Shown here: positions 34,345-43,540 of the stretch, in pieces | Layout of the letters: each line of letters opens with the position of its first letter | Numbering within the stretch: position 1 is the stretch's first letter | NCBI RefSeq assembly: GCF_905171775.1 | Contig: NC_053494.1 | Span: 44,301,981-44,365,980, forward strand | Direction of reading: 5' to 3' | Source: Rana temporaria | Lineage: Eukaryota > Chordata > Amphibia > Anura > Ranidae | Length of the DNA: 64,000 nt | Position numbers and translations under genes: made by a program | The notes under the pieces: generated by a model | The model's database searches: none | Seen by the model: only the letters and a program-made list of their open reading frames with translations | Told to the model about the DNA's origin: nothing

Positions 34345-34444
34345 CTGGAAGGGAAAAGACAGGAGGATGTTAGTCATGCATGTGCCCCTCGTGATGTCTG
34401 CATCATGGGGTGGGACAGTCATGCCTGACACCAATGTCACTCAC

Positions 34445-35137
34445 CAACCAGCCAGCTGTCCCCATACACGTTCTGTTCGAATTCCATTGGGATGAGGCTT
34501 TGACGGTATATGTAGCTGTCGTGGCTGGACCCTGGGTGTTTGGCACGGATGTGCCATATGAGGCATTGAGCATCGGCTATCACCTGTACGTTGATGGAAT
34601 GCCAGTGCTTCCGATTGCGGTATATGTGCTCTGTGTCATGGGGGGGCCGTAGTGCCACATGTGTGCAATCAATGGCCCCCGCGGTGCGTGGGAATTCGGC
34701 AATTCTGTAGAAATCACGCATTGTCTTCACCTGCAGGTCCTCCTGGGTGGGTCTGATGATTTGGTTGGCCATGCGTCTGAGGATTGCGGGGACAACCTGG
34801 TGCACACATCTGCTAATGGAGGATTGTGCCATCCCAGCCATGACTCCACTTGTACGCTGGAACGAGCCACTGGCAAGGAAATGGAGTGTTGCCAGTACCT
34901 TGACCAGTGGCTCCACTGCATGTGAGCGTTTTGTCTGGCTGGTGATGTCATCTTGCAGGGTTGTGGTTAATTCCAGGATGGCAGTAGGGGTGAATCTGAA
35001 GATGCGATACACCTCCGAATCACCCATGCCAAAGACGTTTATGCGTGGTCGGTATATCCTTTCCCCCGTGCCCTCCTCCTCCTCCGTGCCCTCCTCCTTC
35101 TACGCGCATCTAAAGCCAGTAGTATAGCTATGACCAT
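34445..35137 (-). pseudogene. Harbinger transposase, exon 1 (N-terminal frameshift)
   Basis: From about 35055 to 34445 the frame is open for some 200 codons. It holds a helix-turn-helix-like part (VEPLVKVLATLHFLASGSFQ, then GMAQSSISRCVHQVV) and the nuclease core AGAIDCTHVALRPP. The D of AIDCTH is the first catalytic Asp, and HDSYIYRQS with the GDSWLVG end of this exon supplies the region of the second. The splice donor GTGAGT follows at 34444-34439. Upstream, an Arg-rich start (DARRRRRARRRRRARGK) begins at an ATG at 35137 but is in another frame from the RPRINVFGMGDSEVYRIFRF continuation. One base seems to have been lost in the purine tract near 35060-35070. Downstream initiation at ATG 35027 is possible but would omit the basic start. 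Confidence 0.78.
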
Positions 35138-35538
35138 GGATGCCCCTGGCATGTTGGCATACAGATTGTTGTCCTGCACGGTGTTGCTTTAGCTGACCTG
35201 CACACGTCTGGTGCAAAGTTAAAGCTGCTTTTATGAGGGGTAACTTTAGACCGGACATACAGCTTACGTGCACAGCGCGTAGCCTGCCCCGGACAAACGT
35301 ACTTTCGTGGATCGCCGTATCTCCCTCATTTGCATATTTGCATAGCAAAACAATGGTGCGTCCAGCGTATTTTTGCGCCCACGATGCGCCGGTGTAGAAA
35401 AATTACGTCGGTCGGAAAAACCTAGTTTTCAGGCGTATCTCGTTTTGGGGATACGGTGCATAGATACGCCGGGGCATAGTTACACTTACGCCACGCATCT
35501 CGAGATACGCCGGCGTAAGTGCTTTTTGGATCTGTCCC

Positions 35539-35880
35539 TCACTCTCTTTCTCTCTCTCTCTAACCACCCCTGCAACACACTACACAAGGCCGACCTGCTG
35601 CTGGCTTTTTTTAGTGTGGGACGTGTACTAAACTCCCTGAGCCATAATTGGCCAAAGCCACCGTGGCTTTGGCCAATTATGGCTCTCCGTTTTTTGCGCG
35701 CTGTGATTTGTCAAGCATGTGGCCAATCATCAGCCAGCACTGCACTGCGATGCCGCAGTGAATTATGGGCCGTGACGCGCCACTCGATTTTGGCGCGAAC
35801 GGCCCGAAACTTTCGTATTTCGTCAAACATATGATATTCGAGTCGAACATGGGTTCGACTCGAACACGAAGCTCATCCTT
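35539..35880 (-). repeat. Second copy of the TTCGAGTCGAAC-type repeat
   Basis: The reverse strand reads GATGAGCTTCGTGTTCGAGT from the right edge, then GGCTTTGGCCAATTATGGCT, and ends in GAGAGAGAGAAAGAGAG. It parallels 15677-15950. The TATA word of the other copy is degraded here (CACACTAAAAAAAGCC). It abuts the Harbinger right tip. Confidence 0.65.
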
Positions 35881-36464
35881 AAAGAATACATGACGTGCAT
35901 CTTCTGGTGTGTGGATTTCTCCCTATCGTTAGGTATTTTATTGCATTTGATGAGTGTGGGTTCAGTTTTATATCTGAAATAATAAATTCTTCAGCAGGGG
36001 CAATCCTTCCTGTTTTTCTACTGTGCCAGCACATGTGTTCAGCGTGTAGAACAATACTTCTCCCTTTACAGTAAGCATGTCAAAGAACTCAGAATAATTG
36101 CTTTATTCATCTAAAACAGCATTCATCATGACAGCTTTCTTAGGCTGCCCTTGAGGAAAAACTTTAACCAGTCATATTTTCGAACATTTGTGATGTAGCT
36201 TACTATATTTAGCTATGATCATTAGAGGTAACTGTTCATGGCTCTCCCTGCCATGATTTGATGTGGGAGTAAGATCCTCAGAGTCCTGTTTAAAGGACTC
36301 GTGTAAGGCTGAAACGTGCGTGTCACTGTCACATTCTAAGCACTTACCGTAAGTAAGTTCCTTAGAGGATGTGGTCTAGTCTGAATGAAACATGAACGAG
36401 TTTGAGACTTTTCTCCTTTCCCCACTTATAGTTGGTGGGACTCCCATTCTTCTAACAGAGACAA
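35881..36464. other. No supported feature
   Basis: Unique-looking sequence with no open frame above 60 codons and no terminal repeats. Confidence 0.45.
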
Positions 36465-37344
36465 GGGGCTAGATTCACGTAGAGCAGCGTATCTTTTGAC
36501 CGGCGTAGCGCATCCCATTTGCACTACGCCGACGTAACATAGTGAGGCAAGGCCAGTATTTACAAAGCACTTGCTCCCCATGTAAATAAAGGCCGTTCGT
36601 ACGGCGCATGCGCGCGCATGCTCAGGATCACGTCGCAAATACTCAATGCTTTCGACGTGAACGTCACCTACGCCCAGCCCCATTCACGTACGACTTACGT
36701 AAACGATGTAAAAATCCGACGGCAGTTCCGACGTCCATACTTTGCATGGGCTGCGCCACCTACAGAGGTGTTTTATCTTTACGCCGGCGTATGTCTTCTG
36801 TAAACGGCGCAGCTTACTGCGACGGGCGTACGTATGTTCGTGAATCGGCGCATCTTGCTCATTTACATATTCGACGCGCAAATCAACTTTTTTATGAACG
36901 GCGCATGCGCCGTCCGTGTACATATCCCAGTGTGCATTGCTCCAAAGTACGCGCAAGGACGTATTGGTTTCGACGTGAACGTAAATTACGTCCAGCCCCA
37001 TTCACGGACGACTTACGCAAACAACATAAAATTTTCACATTTTGACGCGGGAACAACGGCCATACTTAACATTGACTACGGGGCAGCTTTATCTTTACGT
37101 GGCGTATCTCTTACGGAAAGGAGCGTATCTTTACTGCGACGGGGGCACGTACGTTCGTGAATCGGCGTATCTAGTCATTTACATATTCTACGCCGAACTC
37201 AACGGAAGCGCCACCTAGCGGCCAGCCTAAAATCTACACTTTAAGATACGATGGCGTAGGAGACTTACGCCGCTCGTATCTTAGCCTAATTTAAGCGTAT
37301 CTGGTTTCTACTGATACGCCGGCGTAACTCTCTATGAATCTGGC
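36465..37344. mobile_element. Harbinger-type MITE derived from the 33616 element (about 880 bp)
   Basis: Ends GGGGCTAGATTCACGTAG and CTATGAATCTGGC. Positions 36577-36888 follow 33740-34075 in order (CGGCGCATGCGCGCGCATGC, CATGGGCTGCGCCACCTACA, GTGTTTTATCTTTACGCCGG), up to the point just outside the transposase coding part. The copy then jumps to a second family segment starting ACGGCGCATGCGCCGTCCGT at 36899. Two GCGCATGCGC sites lie at 36604-36613 and 36901-36910. It is non-coding. Confidence 0.82.
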
Positions 37345-37370
37345 TAAATGTCTGTCTAGAAGACATGTAA

Positions 37371-37820
37371 GGTCCCGTACACACGAGGAGACATGTCCGA
37401 TGAAAACGGTCCGCGGACCATTTTCATCGGACATGTCTCCTGGGAGCTTTTGGTCTGATGTGTGTACACACCATCAGACCAAAATCCCAGCGGACAGAGA
37501 ACGCGGTGACGTAGAAGACACCGACGTTCTCAAACACGGAACTGCAATGCTTCCACGCATGCGTTGAATCAATTTGACGCATTGCGCGTGATTTCGGGAC
37601 GCTGGTTACACGTCATAACCAGCGGACATGTCCGATTAGGTGTACTAACCATCGGACATGTCCGACGGACATGTTTCCAGCGGACAAGTTTCTTAGCTTG
37701 CTAAGAAACTTTTGTCCACTGGAAACCTGTCCGCTAGGCCGTACACACGGTCGGACATGTCCGCGGAAACTGGTCCGCGGACCAGTTTCAGCGGACATGT
37801 TCGACCGTTTGTACGCAGCC
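37371..37820. mobile_element. Complete MITE, GTACACACG ends (450 bp)
   Basis: TAA duplicated at 37368-37370 and 37821-37823. Ends GGTCCCGTACACACGAGG and (reverse complement) GGCTGCGTACAAACGGTCG. Internally, GGACATGTCC occurs repeatedly, as do GGTCCGCGGACC foldbacks. No ORF of note. Confidence 0.86.
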
Positions 37821-37823
37821 TAA

Positions 37824-39306
37824 CAATGCAAATTTGGTCACATTTTTGGTTATTCGGAGATATGGATGTTTCCAAATCTCTGGGTGAAATTTTGTTGAAA
37901 TTTGTTAATTTTGTTTTGTTTATTCGTTTTCTAATGAATTTCAAATTTTCGGAATGATTTAAATTTGGATCGATCGAAAAATGATCGACCAATTTGCATT
38001 CTGTGTGAAGAATAGCTGGTTATTAAGGAGCGGTTTGGGAAGCCTGCCGCCGTGTCCTAACAACCAAAGACTCATCAGCTGTCAGCGGACTTTAGTAGAA
38101 TAGAAAATTTAGGGGAAAAAACAGTGTGGGGTCCCCCCTAATCCATACAAGGCCCTTTAGGTCTGGTATGGATTTTAATAGGAACCCAACACCAAAATGT
38201 AAAACAAAACGACATGGGGTCCCCCCATAATTCATACCAGATTCTTATATGAGCATGCAGCCTGGCAGGTCAGAAAAGGGGGGGATGAGCGAGCACACTC
38301 GAGCACACTCCCTCTTGAACCATACCATGCCACATGCCCTTAACATTACAAAGGAAACATTTTTTGGGGGGGGACTTTAAATAAGGCACAGGCAACCAGT
38401 GCCTCCAGTCCTATTCTATGAAAAAGGCCGGAGTTGGGACTTTAAACGAGGTGCACATCTAATAATTGGTAAGGTAAACCAAAAATACTATCTTATTAAG
38501 GTGAAATTATACCTCTTTCTTTGGCATACCTGGGATTTTGGATATACCAAACCAGCTAAGAATTCTTTGTGGACTGCTAACCACACTACTATGGTTTCTA
38601 CAATGGAGACCTGCACTGTTCCTAGACTCCTTGTACAATCTTGTACTGACAGTCAGCACTCCCTCGGTTCCTGGGTTAGACGTCCTCAAACAGCCTTTGA
38701 TCCTAAGCATCATATGCATTACTCAAAGCTTTTTTATGGATTTGATTGCTCCTGCGGAAGTGAAGCGAATTACATAAAATGCATTGAGAAATAAAGGATG
38801 CCAACATCTCATATGTTGGCCTTATATGAATTATTGTTGATCATATACCATTTTTTACACTTACCAAGATCTTTCATGTAATCAGCTCTGAGTTTTACAG
38901 CTGTATGTTTATGTACCATGATTCCACTACTGTGATGTATATATTTTATCATACGAAACATCATTTTAATTTACTACAATGTCTTACATTCTGCCGTTGG
39001 GGGTACGGAAAAAAGTATTCTTTTTTTTGCATTGCTCTTCCCATGGTTTATAGGATAGTCTTTTTGGTTTACGTTACCAATTATTTGGTCATGAGGGAGT
39101 AACGTCATCTGGCCAATCACGACGCCGGAGCCGCGATACCCAGAAGTAACTCCGGGACGACATGTCGCCGGCCGGTGCTGTGTACGGGCACCACAGCGGG
39201 GGCTTAGATCCCAGGCAAATATTACATGACGAGCTAGTATGCTCTGCATACTAGCTCATTATGCCTTTGTCTTGCAGTTTTTTTTCTGCCTTTTACAACC
39301 ACTTTA
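37824..39306. other. Repeat fragments, no gene
   Basis: About 38020-38375 carries the GGTCTGGTATGGATTTTAAT family also seen at 21100 and 53500. Near 39220-39260 is a hairpin of GAGCTAGTATGC/GCATACTAGCTC. The 131-codon frame at 38399-38794 has no recognisable domain, and its ATG context and composition do not support a gene. Confidence 0.45.
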
Positions 39307-39456
39307 ACGCTGTATATTTCAGTGCATTACGTGCCATTTAAAGCAGTTTATTTCAGTGTGTTAGGTGCCATTTAATGCAGTATATTTCAGTGCGTTACTG
39401 CAAGCTTATTTCCGTATATTTCAGTGCAGTTACCTTCCATATAACGCCGTATATTT
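39307..39456. repeat. Tandem array, left half (split by the DIRS insertion)
   Basis: Units of about 40-45 bp based on GTATATTTCAGTGCATTACG and CATTTAATGCA. The array stops at GTATATTT and resumes at 51535 with CAGCGCATTACTGC, so the DIRS element landed inside it. Confidence 0.8.
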
Positions 39457-40134
39457 CTCAAGTCGTCTTCCAGGACGGCACCTTGAGAGTAGACTGGCTC
39501 CACCTGACAGGAAACACAATCAGAAAGAGGTTTAAAAGCCCCGCCCCTCCCCGTGCAACTCAGTTATTGATTGTGTTTCCCACCAGCGAAACAGTTTGTT
39601 ATTTTTTGTCAGACCTAAGGCCTGGGGCTGGTGGTCCCCCTCCGGGTACTGAGCAGTGGGTCCTGGGAGGCCGTCCCTGCCTCAGCTAAAGGTGTAATGC
39701 CTGTCCCGGGGGGTTTTCCCCGTGTGATAGGGGGGGGGAGGAAGATTGCAAACAATACCCCCCTTCTTTCCTTTCTATAGGAATCCCTGGGATAGTGGCT
39801 ATCCCAGTACTCCTATTTGGCCATGTTCCCTCTCCTCCAGGACCCCTTACCTGCTGGGCGGGTGTGAGGGCTTCCTCAGCGTGGCTCCGGTGTACTGTCC
39901 TCCCGGGGACATTTTCGAATGGAGCCAGCAGTCGACGCCGCGTCACAGGCGGCGCGCGGTGATGACGAAGCTTCCGGTCTTCACCAAAATGGCGGCCGCC
40001 AGCGGCGTCGGCTCCTCGCTGTTCTCACTGCAGCAAGGAGGAGAGTGGCGCCTGCACGACTTCGCTATGGAGCGCGAGGATCGTTCGCTAGCAGCCGCTG
40101 CCGAGGACACCACCAAGGGTGAGTCTGCCTCAGA

Positions 40135-41209
40135 ATGTCAGGGGGGCATATTGGACTGGGTCCTCTCCCTCCCCCCCCCCCTACTCTCACACTTGATGTA
40201 TGGACTGTGATATGTTTTTCTCTCCCCACGGGGGAGGAGGTTTCTGCCCAGGGGGAAGCTGCTAATCTCTCCCTAAAACACACTTCCAAAACCAAGAGGT
40301 GTGGTAACTGTAGCATTAAGCTGGCTGCAGATTACTCCAAACTTCGTTGTGCCAAATGCATACAAAAGCTGGCAGGAAAGGAAACTTCCCTTGTTGTGAA
40401 AGAATTCCTAAATGTCCAATCCCAAATGCTCTCCACATTAAAGGAATTTAAGGACACCTTAAAAAATAGGGATCCTGAGCCCATAGCAGCCGGCCCCTCT
40501 TCTCAAGAGAGCTCATCCACCCCAGTGCCACGAGTTTCCAGGGCTAGGGAGTCTCTCCTATCTGACACCGAAGATTCAGAGGCTCCAGAGGATGGGGTAA
40601 TTGATAGTCATTCTGAGGATGAGAATGAGGATGCCAGATCAGGCAAATATATTTTTTCTGCAGATGACATGGGGGGTCTGCTGTCTGCTGTCTATGCCTC
40701 TGAGGGGATCCAGCAGCCAGCAGAGCTGTTGTCACCTCAGGACAGAATGTACCAGGGTCTAGCTAAACCCCAGCCAAAGGTTATCCCAGTCCATCAGTCA
40801 CTTAAAGATATAGTTCTGAGGGAATGGGCTGAGCCTGAAAAGACTAAGGTACAAGACCTGGAAGAGGCGCTGTCCCTTTAAGGAGGAGTTAGAAAATACT
40901 TTGTTTTAAACTCCTAAACTAGATGCATCTCTAGCCCAACTCTCCAGGCAGTCTGACCTCTCGTTTGAGGATGCAGGGAACTTAAAGGATTCCTTAGACA
41001 GGCGGGCAGACACCTCCCTTCGCAGGGCCTGGGAGGCTAATGCGGCCGCCCTTGGACCCGCCTTGGCCTCTTCCTGCATCGCTAGGAATGCAGATACCTG
41101 GTTAACCAGACTTCTGGAGCATGTACCTCAGACCTCCAAGTTTAAAGAGATTAGAGATTCTCCTACAGTCATAGGCAGTGCGGTAGCCTATCTTGCAGAC
41201 GCATCGATT
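40135..41209 (+). pseudogene. DIRS gag-like ORF, 5' part, broken
   Basis: From ATG 40135 the frame runs to a stop at 40879-40881. The protein has a C-x2-C-x12-C-x2-C zinc-binding pattern near residue 60 (RCGNC then RCAKC), an acidic Ser-rich middle (SDTEDSEAPEDG, then SEDENEDA) and a conserved-looking C-terminal part. Beyond a frameshift near 40870, the frame PFKEELENTLF continues. It meets an in-frame TAA at about 40909 and goes on as TPKLDASLAQLSRQSDLSF to the LINE insertion at 41210-41224. Such ORFs encode the nucleocapsid-like protein of DIRS elements. Whether translation begins at 40135 or at an upstream spliced exon is not clear. Confidence 0.7.
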
Positions 41210-41319
41210 GAAACAGTCCGATCCGGGGCGTGGCCTGGACATGGCTGAGTGAAGCAGCACTTTCTGTGAGCTCCCGGCCCGAATCCCCTAAAACCCAGCA
41301 AATACACTGAAATATCGGT

Positions 41320-42510
41320 ATGCACCCGGCTAGAAGGTATAGCACTAGGGCAACTAACCGCAAGGCACCCTCTGGAGCAAGACCAGGCGAAATTCATAAA
41401 TATTTCCACAGCCTACAGAGCAGATCCCCGGGCACCAGAGCAACTGCACCACGAGGCCTAACACGTGGATCCCCACAGGGAGGCACCTCGCCGTCTGCCA
41501 GCGCGGGCTCACCTAATACAGCCCCCCCGGTGGTTGAGCCTCCGAGACAGCTTCACCGCTTACCTAGCCCCGGGCTGCCCGAGACCCAACAAACCGCCGA
41601 CGAGATGCAAGACCAGGAAATAAGGACTCTGCTTTTGGCCCTCCCAACACGCGCGGACATTGAGGCCCTCCCGACCCGGTCAGACATAGAGTCTCTTATC
41701 CTCCGGCTGGAGGAAACGCATAACCGGGACATCCAGGAGGTCCGTGGCGAGGTTTCCACACTGACGGAACGGGTGACGACGGGGGAGGCATCGGTGACGG
41801 CCTTGGAGGCGAGGGTGGCGGCCCTGGAGACCGCGAGGGACATGCATCGGGACGCGGCAGTGGAGCTACAGCTCCACCTGGAGGACATCGAAGACCGTAG
41901 CCGCCGCAATAATTTGCGGCTGCGGGGAATCCCGGAGGGTGCGGAGGGAGAGACCCTTGGAGATACGGTCGTGGGGCTGTTCCGAGGCGTGCTGGGAGAC
42001 CCGGAGGCGACGATAATTCTGGACCGCGCGCACAGAGCACTAGGGCCGCGATCACCAGACAGGCCGCGAGATGTCATCTGCCGGCTCCATCGCTACGCGC
42101 AGAAGGAGGACATTCTCCGGCGAGCCTGGGACCTTGGCGACGTGGAGCTTGCGGGCGCACACGTTAGGATCCTCCCGGACCTCTCCAGGGCGACGCTACG
42201 CCGAAGAGCCCTTCTACGTCCCTTGCTTGACCTGGCTAGGCAGAAAGACCTAACATACAGGTGGGGATACCCGCTGTCGGTGACCTTCCGGGGAGACTCT
42301 GGATCCTTCACGCTGCAGACGATGGCGGACCTCCCGGCACTATTCGACTTTCTAGAGGCGGAACCCATCCAGGTACCCAACTGGCTGCAGCTGCTGCCGA
42401 GGCCTCCCGGGCGCTCCGGACCCTCGGCAAGACGAGGCCCCCCTCCACGTCGCCAACAACGGGGAAGACGGAGGAACCGTTCGGCATCGCGGGAGGAGCC
42501 GCGTGAGTAG
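41320..42510 (+). CDS. LINE ORF1 protein (396 aa)
   Basis: RNA-binding chaperone of L1-like elements; ORF1p trimers coat the element's RNA in cytoplasmic RNPs. The frame is intact from ATG to TAG. Residues 1-95 are Pro/Ser/Arg-rich and disordered. Residues about 98-190 look like a coiled coil with repeated Leu, Ile and Val heptads (IESLILRLEETHNRDIQEVR, then VTALEARVAALE). The RRM follows with RSRRNNLRLRGIPEG at about 192-206, then a C-terminal domain (YAQKEDILRRAW, LLRPLLDLARQKDLTYRWGY, FLEAEP) and a basic tail. Length is typical for L1 ORF1p (about 340-400). There is no zinc knuckle, which separates it from the Tx1 ORF1 of Xenopus, but ORF1 type varies. GC-rich third positions contrast with neighbouring AT-rich DNA. 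Confidence 0.85.
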   Translation: MHPARRYSTRATNRKAPSGARPGEIHKYFHSLQSRSPGTRATAPRGLTRGSPQGGTSPSASAGSPNTAPPVVEPPRQLHRLPSPGLPETQQTADEMQDQEIRTLLLALPTRADIEALPTRSDIESLILRLEETHNRDIQEVRGEVSTLTERVTTGEASVTALEARVAALETARDMHRDAAVELQLHLEDIEDRSRRNNLRLRGIPEGAEGETLGDTVVGLFRGVLGDPEATIILDRAHRALGPRSPDRPRDVICRLHRYAQKEDILRRAWDLGDVELAGAHVRILPDLSRATLRRRALLRPLLDLARQKDLTYRWGYPLSVTFRGDSGSFTLQTMADLPALFDFLEAEPIQVPNWLQLLPRPPGRSGPSARRGPPPRRQQRGRRRNRSASREEPRE

Positions 42511-43540
42511 GCTGAGGGCCATGTCTCCCTGTCTCTGATCTCCACTCCACTCCTCCCGCTGTTCACACTGGCCTGTTTTGCCCCACCACGTCCCATTATC
42601 TTGCCTTGTTACCCCCTTGCCATGTATGCCAGATTTAGGCGTGCAGGGACGCGGGCCGATCCATGACACGCACCGGGTGTACTTTGTGGTGCCTGCCGGA
42701 CCACCCCTCACCCCCCCCGCACTGATGGAACTGATTGATGCAGACACGCACGATGGTAGTGTGCCGGCTGCCCGGGGGGGGGGGGTTCGGGGAGGGTGGT
42801 TGTCTAGGGATGCTCCTATTGAGGGGTGTGGGCTGTTGTTTTTGGAGGGGGCCATGGCAGTCTCCCCACAACGCTTAGAGGATGACGATTTTCTGACAAG
42901 GAGCGGCTGGAATCGAGTGGGGGGGGCCTTGACTTCCGTTCGGAGAATCCCCCCCACGCCACGCGTCATAATATGCCTGGGAAAGTTGGACCTGCCACTG
43001 GGTGGGAGATGTGGGGGACGGGCACCAGTTGGTTTTGGTTTGCTTGGGAGGGGGAAGGGGACTGCGGAGCGATATGCACCTTATTTTGCACTACTAAGTT
43101 TGGGATGTTTTTTTTTTTCTTTTTTTCTTATGCCTATTGTTGTATTGCTTACACTGCTCCTAGGTGTTGTTGGAGAGTAAGTTCTTTGGTATAATTAAGC
43201 CTTATTCATATTACCGATATTTGTTACACTTTGCATTTACACATTCTGGGGGAGAGGGCCGGGTAGCTTATACCTTGGCTCTGCACACCCACTTCCCCAA
43301 GTAGGGCGGCGCTCTATACCCCGGGGTCACCCTTTGAGCGGAGGCCCCGGCGAGCGCCACAGCCGTTAGGGCTATATTAGTTCTCCCTGTAGCTGCACGA
43401 CCTAGTGCCAGCGTTCTATTCTATTCTCTCTTTCTTTTTCTAGTTCTCCCTGGTGTACTGTTCTCTGCTTCTTACTCACACCAACCAACCCCCCCTACCT
43501 TAATACCCCCTCCCCCAACCCCCCTATACAAGGTGCGGTC
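42511..43540 (+). other. Long inter-ORF spacer of the LINE
   Basis: 1.03 kb between ORF1 and ORF2, with G and T runs and a 200-codon open frame at 42578-43180 that has no recognisable domain. L1 spacers are usually short, so this is either a family trait or a remnant of an inserted or decayed segment. Confidence 0.5.

Larger units (their letters stand above)
33616..35538 (-). mobile_element. Harbinger transposon with transposase gene
   Basis: About 1.9 kb. The inner plus-left flank (33740-34075) is homologous to about 310 bp of the MITE at 36465-37344. The right end GGATCTGTCCC is a diverged GAATCTGGCCC tip, and GATACGCCGGCGTAAGTGC lies just inside it. Between them, on the minus strand, is a HARBI1-like transposase in two exons. 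The left tip (GGGCCAGATTCA-like) is missing; homology starts at GTATTCACAAAGCACTTGCT. The element could once have moved itself and its MITEs. Truncation and a frameshift suggest it is no longer active. Confidence 0.78.

Noticed and set aside
34046..35137. Host HARBI1 gene
   Set aside because: It is surrounded by family-specific terminal sequences shared with MITEs, and its N-terminus is frameshifted, so it is a transposon copy rather than the domesticated gene.
38399..38794. 131-codon ORF as a host exon
   Set aside because: No domain, no splice signals in a sensible arrangement, and it is next to repeat fragments.
42578..43180. 200-codon frame as a third LINE protein
   Set aside because: No recognisable domain and a low-complexity G/T-rich composition; kept only as a question about the spacer.
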